Shown piece after piece: positions 57,873 to 64,000 of a DNA stretch of 64,000 nt; positions within the stretch are counted from its first letter, which is position 1; each line of letters begins with the position of its first letter. Origin of the DNA: SHZL01 sp963784425 (GTDB lineage Bacteria > Pseudomonadota > Gammaproteobacteria > Xanthomonadales > SZUA-36); assembly GCA_963784425.1 (NCBI GenBank), contig CAWARM010000005.1:62001-126000 (forward strand), read 5' to 3'. Position numbers and translations under genes: made by a program. Below the pieces are notes generated by a model, which saw only the letters and a list, made by a program, of their open reading frames with translations, was not told the origin of the DNA and searched no databases.

Positions 57873-59160
57873 TCAGTTTTGCACTACCATTGGGCAAGGC
57901 ATGGCCGGCGTAGTGCCACGAACCAGCTCTTGTGCAATGTCGGTGAATCCCAGACCTTGTTGTGCAGTATTGGGTTGCAACATCATGCTGACCGATCCAC
58001 ATGATGCGGCTGTGAAAACCCCGGTACCCCATTCGGTCTCAACCCAATCTGCAGGATCATAGCCAGCACCCCAGCTTGGGCCGCTATAGATGTAAACAGT
58101 GACATTCGCCGTGTTGCCGTTAACCGCTCCTACACCGAGCAGCCAGACCTGCTCGCCCACGGTGTTATAGGTATAGAAGGTCGCGACCAGCACCAGGCCA
58201 TCACCTTGTTTGGAAACTTCCAGTTGGAAACCCTGGCCAAGTGAAGCATTTTCAGCCTCCTTCCAGTTTCCATTTAACCCGGCATTCATGGCAAAGCCCG
58301 TTCCACCCAGCTGTTGCAGGTAAAGCAGCATGTCAGCAACGTTCTTGTGCAGTAGGATTGCCCATTGCATCACGGGTCATTTCGGTGGGGGGGTTGCCCC
58401 AGCGTGCCTTGTGTGCCAGCTCACTGTATTTGCCGTCACCTTCGAGGTAGCCCAGCACAAATTCTTCAGGTGCCCCATGGCATCCTTCACAGGCATCGGC
58501 ATAGAACACCTCGCCCGCTGCCGCATCAGCACTGGGGATAATGGTATAGAGCACCGGGTTTTGCGTAGGATCGACACTGGCAAAGTAAGCGCTGGCATCG
58601 CCATCCGCATAGTTAAGAAATTCCACCAGGCAGTTGACCTGCTCAGCCGTCGGCCGCGTCGCAGATCCGTTAGCGCCACCACTTGAAAAATCAGGCATCC
58701 AGTTACCCAGTGTGTAGCCGTTGACATGGGCAGCAGTATTGGCGGCACTTTGCGGGTCGGCATCCAGGGCTACCCAACTGCCTCCGCCATCCGCGTAGGA
58801 TCGACCTGTATTCGCTTGCAGAACCTGGTCGGCGGAAACCGCCCCGGTTTCGAGGTGCCGCGATTCCTGGTTGCCATCGCCCGCACCCGCATTGGGGCGA
58901 CTTGAGCTTCGCGTCCGTCGCACATAACCACCGTCTGTGCCCAGCCGGTCCCAACCGTGGCATGCCTTGCAGCGCACATAGTCCACGTCCGCTACGCCCG
59001 CAGGGACTCCACTGCCCCCGGCCTCTGACCTGGTCCAGTTATCAAATGCCAGGGCACCCTGCTCTACACACGAGCTCTGTGCTGCGACTGCTCCGGAAAA
59101 CATCAGGAAAGCCACGCCGGCACACAAGCCCAGCCCTGTTCTCTTTAACTTCATTTCCAT
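57873..59160 (-). pseudogene. Diheme cytochrome c with C-terminal beta-rich domain, frameshifted
   Basis: Starts at ATG 59160, signal peptide LCAGVAFLMFSGAVAAQS, then heme motifs CKACH and CEGCH. The frame breaks at 58344-58346: removing one base gives MGNPTAQNVADMLLYLQQ, a normal cytochrome end, and the reading continues to 57873, 428 residues in all. The extra ~140-residue C-terminal domain has WKEAENASLGQGFQLEVSKQ and TFYTYNTVGEQVWLLGVGAV, a beta-rich module I have seen only as an unnamed repeat in proteobacterial secreted proteins. The heme part resembles cytochromes of sulfur or nitrogen metabolism. The last gene of the heme cluster. Confidence 0.8.
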
Positions 59161-59355
59161 ATTAAACCTCCTTCAACTCCTGTTGCGAAAAACAGAGTTC
59201 AAACCACCCAGCAAAAATCAATAACTCAAGACACACGCTCGTGGCAAACTCGCCTGCTAGTAAGCTAACAGAGGCCGGGTGACCGGACGGTGACCTACAT
59301 CACTTGGGTTGGATTGAGCACAAATACGCTTTTTCTAAATGTCAGGTGCAGGAGC

Positions 59356-61899
59356 CTATTGAGTCGTTCGCAGCCATTTCTGTCCCTGAAACCAGAGGAT
59401 GCTGAGAACACCACCGGCGATGCAAATAGCGAGATCGCCCGGATGCAACGTAGAAAAGTGGAAGGAATCGCGCAAAACCGGCACGTAAAGTACGAGCGCG
59501 AGAAAAAACAGCGTCCCGGTGATTACCCACCACAGTGCCCGATTCGCAGAACGCAGGGTTGCCAGGATGCTTTTTGACCAGGAGAGGTTGGCGAAAATCA
59601 ACCCCAGGTTGGCGAGAACCAGCGTGGTAAAGCACAAGGCCTTTGCATCTTTTTCGTCTTTCCAGCCATACAGAGCAAGCAGGTAGACCGACAGGACGAT
59701 GACAAGAACGGCACTTCCTTCGAGCAAGCCAATTCCCAAGGTTCGCCTGCCGAACAGAGACTTATTTGGATTGCGCGGCGGTCGGCGCATCACGTCTTCT
59801 TCTTCCGGCTCTGCCTCAAACACCAGCGTGCAAGCCGGGTCGATCACCAGTTGCAGGAACAGGATATGCACTGGAAGAAGAACCAGCGGCCAGCCGAACA
59901 TCACCGGGATCAAGGACATACCGGCAATCGGCACATGCACGGCGACGATATACGTCATGGCCTTTTGCAGATGATCGTAAATCCTGCGGCCCATGTGCAC
60001 AGCCCGCACAATGGATGAGAAGTCGTCATCCAGCAGAACCAGGGAAGCGGCTTCGCGGGCTACGTCCGTTCCGCGCCCGCCCATGGCAATTCCGATGTGG
60101 GCGGCTTTCAGGGCAGGAGCGTCATTGACGCCATCCCCCGTCATCGCCACCACCTCTCCATTTGCCTTCAAGGCCTTGACCAACCTGAGCTTTTGCTCCG
60201 GAACCATGCGGGCAAACACATTGACTCGCTTGACCCGTTCCATGAGTTCACCGTCATCCATCTGGTCGAGTTCGGGGCCGGTAACGATTTCGTCCAGCGG
60301 CCTGAGGCCAGCCTGCCGCGCAATGCAGCGGGCCGTTTCACGGTGATCTCCGGTAATCATTACCACGCGCATTCCAGCCGTATAGCACTCCTCCACCGCA
60401 GCCGGAACATTCGCACGCACCGGATCGGCCAAACCCACCAGGCCCAGAAATTCGAAGTGGAAGTCGTGCTGTTCACCCGGCAGCGGCTGTGGCCGGTAGG
60501 TACCCCTTGATACGCCGAGTACACGCAGACCTTCTTTTGCCATGATGGCAACCTGAGCGGCAATTTGCTGTGTTCGCTCAGGAGCCAGGTGGCACAAGTC
60601 GGCGATGGCTTCCGGCGCACCTTTGGCCGCCAGGACGTAGTCCTGGCCGGTGGGCGACTTCCACACATGCGACATGGCCATGAGCCCTGGCGTCAGGGGA
60701 TAACCACGCTCCAGGGCCCAATCCGCGTGCAAATGCTCGCTATTGGCCAGATGGCGATTACCGAGTTCGTGGAAGGCCTTTTCCATCGGGTCGAACGGGT
60801 CACGCTGGCTGGCCAGAATTCCGAACTCGACAATCGTGTGTGTCTCTTCGGGCAAGGATTGCAGGGACTCGCCACCTACATCGTAGTAGGTGCCGTGCAC
60901 CACGAGGTTGCGAATCGACATGTGATTCATCGTCAGGGTCCCGGTTTTGTCTACGCACAGGACCGTGGCCGACCCCAGGGTTTCGATGGCCGGCACGCTC
61001 CTGGTCAGCACCTGCTGCCTGGATAATCGCCATGCGCCGAGGGCAAGAAAGATCGTCAGCACCACGGGGAATTCTTCGGGCAACAGCGCCATCGCCAGGG
61101 TGATTCCCGCCAGCACACCGTGCAGCCAATTTCCCCGTGTCAATCCATACAGCACTACGATCACAAGGCACAAAAACAACCCAATAATGGCCACGTTCCG
61201 AACCAGTCGCCCAATCTCTTTCTGCAGGTTTGTCCCTTCGACCTGAACGTTTTGCAACGCCTTGCCGATCTTGCCCATCTCGGTGTCGATGCCGATAGCG
61301 CGGGCCTGGGCTATGGCGTGGCCGCGGACAACCAGCGTGCCGGAATAGACGCAAGCAGCGTTTTCACCACCGGGCCGGGTCAAGGGCGAGGAACCATCCC
61401 ACACGGTTTTCCCCACCGGCACGGATTCGCCGGTCAGCAGTGACTCATCAGTAGCGAGATTGCTGCCCGACAGGACAACCGAGTCAGCCGGAACGCGATC
61501 ACCTTCCGATAACACCAGAATGTCTTCGCGGACGACGTCCCGCCCGGCTATGCGCTTGCGCTGTCCATCCCGAATTACCAGTGCGCGGGGGCTCGATAAG
61601 TCACGCAGAGCTTCCAGGGCCCATTCGGTCCTGCGTTTCTGGTACAAAGTGATGCCCATCACCACGAAGACGAAGCCCAGAAGCATTACGGCCTCATGAA
61701 TATCACCCAGAAACAGGTAGATCGTGCCGCAGGCCAGGAGCAACAGGAACATCGGCTCGCGCAGCACATCCCAGGCAGTCGCAAAGATGCTTCTGCCTTT
61801 GGACGAAGGAATTTCGTTATAGCCTTCCTCCTGCAAGCGCCGGGATGCTTCGGCTTGCGACAGGCCGGAGACTTCACCACGTTCACGCCTGCCTTCCAC
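59356..61899 (-). CDS. Cation-translocating P-type ATPase (P2-type)
   Basis: An 847-residue membrane pump. It has the actuator TGES (LLTGESVPV, residues ~155-159), the phosphorylated Asp317 in VLCVDKTGTLTMN, the KGAPEAIADLC nucleotide site and the hinge TGDGVNDAPALK. The helix-4 motif reads LLPEEFPVVLT, as in the Ca2+/Mn2+-like P2 group, not the CPC of heavy-metal pumps. About ten helices. The transported cation is probably Ca2+ or another divalent or alkali ion. It ends close to the reverse strand of a heme-gene gap; the gap 59161-59355 shows no gene. Confidence 0.9.
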   Translation of the reverse strand: MEGRRERGEVSGLSQAEASRRLQEEGYNEIPSSKGRSIFATAWDVLREPMFLLLLACGTIYLFLGDIHEAVMLLGFVFVVMGITLYQKRRTEWALEALRDLSSPRALVIRDGQRKRIAGRDVVREDILVLSEGDRVPADSVVLSGSNLATDESLLTGESVPVGKTVWDGSSPLTRPGGENAACVYSGTLVVRGHAIAQARAIGIDTEMGKIGKALQNVQVEGTNLQKEIGRLVRNVAIIGLFLCLVIVVLYGLTRGNWLHGVLAGITLAMALLPEEFPVVLTIFLALGAWRLSRQQVLTRSVPAIETLGSATVLCVDKTGTLTMNHMSIRNLVVHGTYYDVGGESLQSLPEETHTIVEFGILASQRDPFDPMEKAFHELGNRHLANSEHLHADWALERGYPLTPGLMAMSHVWKSPTGQDYVLAAKGAPEAIADLCHLAPERTQQIAAQVAIMAKEGLRVLGVSRGTYRPQPLPGEQHDFHFEFLGLVGLADPVRANVPAAVEECYTAGMRVVMITGDHRETARCIARQAGLRPLDEIVTGPELDQMDDGELMERVKRVNVFARMVPEQKLRLVKALKANGEVVAMTGDGVNDAPALKAAHIGIAMGGRGTDVAREAASLVLLDDDFSSIVRAVHMGRRIYDHLQKAMTYIVAVHVPIAGMSLIPVMFGWPLVLLPVHILFLQLVIDPACTLVFEAEPEEEDVMRRPPRNPNKSLFGRRTLGIGLLEGSAVLVIVLSVYLLALYGWKDEKDAKALCFTTLVLANLGLIFANLSWSKSILATLRSANRALWWVITGTLFFLALVLYVPVLRDSFHFSTLHPGDLAICIAGGVLSILWFQGQKWLRTTQ

Positions 61900-61938
61900 G
61901 TTGACCTCTCAATTCCACTTAAAACAGCAATTGAAATT

Positions 61939-62805
61939 TCAGGCGTGGTGGTACTTTTCGTCCACCCATTCCGCCGACCTGGCAAAACCGCCAAAACTGA
62001 ACACATGCAGGCCAATAACGTTACTGGCTTCATGGCCGGCGCAATAGCGCGCCAGCACTTCGACCTGCTCATCCGGGCTGGTATGGCAGGCAAGCGCCGC
62101 TGCCTTCACGCCCAGTGAACTCAATGCCCGCAAGGATTCACTGACCCCGCAGTGACGCGCAAACCGCAGCAGGCTGACCGCATCGGTCGGTCCGGCCAGG
62201 CCAACATATACCGGGACGTGTGGAGCCTGATGCGCCAGTTCGTCACAATATTCGACAATCCTGGATGGTGCAAAAGAAAATTGCGTGATGATGTTGATGC
62301 CGAGGTCCTGGTCAGCCGCCATATTCAGCTTGGTGTCCAGATCTGACTTTAGTACCTCGAGGGGGATGCGCGGGTGCCCTTCCGGATAGCCCGCGACGTC
62401 GATCTCATGAATCCCGGCCTGCGTTAGGATCCCGCTTCTGATCAGCGCAGCGCTGTCTGCAAACGGACCTGCTACCTGCGGGTTGTCTCCGCCGATAACC
62501 AACACCCGGTGCACCCCCGATTCATTTACCACCTGATCAAGGTAGCTGCGTAAGGCCGACGCCGAAGCAACCTGGCGCGCGGCGATGTGCGGCACGGGGT
62601 CGAAGCCTGCATCATGCAGTGCATTGATCATGGGCAGGTTATCCTCCAGCGGCCGACGCAGCATTTTGGGCAGGTAAATCGTCATGCCAAAGGGCAGCAA
62701 TCGCTTGGCCAGCGGAATCACTTCGAGACTTTCAGTACTCAACTCGATCGAACCATTAATCACCAGTTCGGAAACAATTTTCGCGAGTGCCGGAGATTCA
62801 TGCAT
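61939..62805 (-). CDS. Methylenetetrahydrofolate reductase-like protein, second copy
   Basis: A 288-residue protein, start ATG 62805, two bases after the stop of the methyltransferase gene. MTHFR-like stretches are MTIYLPKMLRRPLEDNLPM, PHIAARQVASASALRSYLDQ, VLVIGGDNPQVAGPFA, EVLKSDLDTKLNMAADQDLG and QFSFAPSRIVEYCDEL (Q-F/Q-x-F flavin contact). It is less like MetF than 11826-12734 and its N-terminal flavin residues are altered. The coupling to a methyltransferase gene suggests a methyl-transfer module rather than housekeeping methionine synthesis. Confidence 0.78.
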   Translation of the reverse strand: MHESPALAKIVSELVINGSIELSTESLEVIPLAKRLLPFGMTIYLPKMLRRPLEDNLPMINALHDAGFDPVPHIAARQVASASALRSYLDQVVNESGVHRVLVIGGDNPQVAGPFADSAALIRSGILTQAGIHEIDVAGYPEGHPRIPLEVLKSDLDTKLNMAADQDLGINIITQFSFAPSRIVEYCDELAHQAPHVPVYVGLAGPTDAVSLLRFARHCGVSESLRALSSLGVKAAALACHTSPDEQVEVLARYCAGHEASNVIGLHVFSFGGFARSAEWVDEKYHHA

Positions 62806-62807
62806 GG

Positions 62808-63975
62808 TCAGCCGTCCCGTTTGCGCGAGATGACATAGGATTCATCGTTGAACCACAGGCCGCCATGTTTTTGCAGCACGTGGTTCGTAGCTTCGAGGTA
62901 GTTTTGTTTCTTGAGCGTCCCGGCCAGTCGCTGATCCTCCATCTGCGCCACGTATACCGCCGCGTTCCAGGCAGCAAACAGGGTTGAGGTACCAATGCTG
63001 CTGGAAATCTCCGTGGGCAAGGCGTGCATGTCATAACGAAAAATCGCCCTGGCATCAGAATTTGCGTTGAAGTTGTAGTGGCGTGCTTCCTTGCCTAATT
63101 CCGTTTTAACGGCGCGCAGTATGTCGTGCCGGCCATTTGGAAACGGGTTTTCTCCTGGCCAGACTTTTTGAATGACTTCCAGGCCCGGATCCTTGCCGTA
63201 GGAGTGAATGCCCAGCAAGCGGCCACCTTTGCCCAGTGCCCGGGCCAGCGGTGCGATGACTTTTTCGGCCTTGAATTCCGCGGATACCCTTGAGCGGTAT
63301 GGCTGTGAGGCGATGACCAGGTCGTAGTCAGCTCGCGATACGCCGCGATGGGGGATTGATGTTGTGCAGCAGGAATTTGTAATCCTCGCGGTAGAACACC
63401 AGCACCACCGGCCGCTCATACACCGGATTGCCCGTCAGGGGGCTATGGTGTGCTTGCCAGTGTTTCGCCAGGAAGCCATCCATTTCCTTGATCTGCTCGC
63501 CAAATTCGAAAGCGGTCGTACCCCGCAGGGGTACATCTTTCCATACCATCGCGGTGGCCGCGGACACACTTTTGGGCATCAGCCAGGGTGCCTCACCGTA
63601 ATACATATTGGTGACGACCAGCACGGTTGCCGGGTGTTCGAAAAACCGGTCCGGCATTTTCGCCAGCGACAGGCGCATGTCCTCCAGGCTGACTTCCTTG
63701 CCGGAGATGTAGAAAGGCATGGTGGGAAAGCGGCAGTGCATCTCCCGCATGACGCGCGTCAGCACTGAGCCATCACCCATGCCGGCATCAAACAATCGCA
63801 CGGCCGGCGGCGTTGGGTGGACGTTGCGCAGTTCCATACCGACGCGCTGTGCAATGGTTTCTTTTTCTCCGCAGGTATTTACAAACAGCAGGTATTTTTG
63901 CCGGTTATCGAAAAACCGGAAGTTTTTTGCCCTGGAACCGTTGCCCCCGCTGGTCGAATCGCGTTTAGAGGACAT
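62808..63975 (-). pseudogene. Class I SAM-dependent methyltransferase-like protein, frameshifted
   Basis: Starts at ATG 63975 (MSSKRDSTSGGNGSRAKNFR). One base too many in the GGGGG run 63350-63354 breaks it; dropping it joins LLHNINPHRGVSRADYDLVI and gives 388 residues. The SAM site is VRLFDAGMGDGSVLTRVMRE; later LARALGKGGRLLGIHSYGKD is the motif post-III strand seen in class I enzymes. It is translationally close to the MTHFR-like gene (2-base gap). I cannot name the substrate. The start is only 25 bases from the window edge, so upstream context is missing. Confidence 0.75.
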
Positions 63976-64000
63976 CAGGCGCCCGCTCCTCCCGAACCCA

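Overview
The window (about 57% GC by eye, dense bacterial genes, mostly AGGAG-type ribosome binding sites) looks like a chromosomal segment of a free-living, probably aquatic or sediment-dwelling gammaproteobacterium. Reasons: a TonB-dependent receptor, RlmJ, FrdABCD with separate C and D anchors, an MtrA/MtrB-type outer-membrane electron conduit, RquA, and REP-like hairpins of the kind common in Gammaproteobacteria. No rRNA, tRNA, CRISPR array or phage gene was seen. Genus-level assignment is not possible from sequence reading alone.

Layout. 0-6.3 kb: a partial K+ channel, an E1-like ThiF/MoeB protein, a BNR beta-propeller and a ubiquitin-like MoaD/ThiS protein ending in Gly-Gly, then a cupin, a GNAT acetyltransferase, a lipoprotein and rlmJ. 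6.3-11.8 kb: a TonB-dependent receptor, a TPR-sulfotransferase and a DUF6445-like protein. 11.8-33.6 kb: a large amine/C1 catabolic region. It holds a Rieske demethylase with an MTHFR-like partner, a PotABC-type importer with two PotF-like binding proteins, an acyl-CoA dehydrogenase, a TetR/BetI-like regulator, a class III aminotransferase, two CrtI-like FAD oxidoreductases, a GcvT-like protein, an acyl-CoA synthetase, an aldehyde dehydrogenase, an enoyl-CoA hydratase and a glutamine-synthetase-like (gamma-glutamylpolyamine synthetase type) enzyme. Inverted copies of one intergenic repeat flank 14.0-26.1 kb, and REP hairpins bracket the synthetase gene. 33.7-35.9 kb: an unusual HTH-HATPase-STAS-like protein behind a phased TTGACA array, and an MDR oxidoreductase.

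36.0-59.2 kb is a respiratory region. frdABCD plus rquA (rhodoquinone synthesis) imply anaerobic fumarate reduction with rhodoquinol. Next to it sit a DmsE/MtrA-like decaheme cytochrome and an MtrB/PioB-like barrel, then three proteins that fuse 7-9 c-hemes to a cytochrome b membrane domain, a membrane-anchored response-regulator-like protein lacking the phosphoacceptor Asp, and a set of mono-, di- and tetraheme cytochromes. I count 52 CXXCH motifs in 16.6 kb. The likely logic is exchange of electrons between the quinone pool, periplasmic c-type cytochromes and an acceptor or donor at or beyond the outer membrane. 59.3-64.0 kb: a P-type ATPase, a second MTHFR-like protein and a methyltransferase.

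Quality caution. Six otherwise intact genes each carry what looks like exactly one extra base, mostly in homopolymers (near 13537, 19890, 45050, 57596, 58345 and 63352). Uniform +1 errors point to sequencing error more than gene decay, so I report these as frameshifted genes with the reconstructed span.
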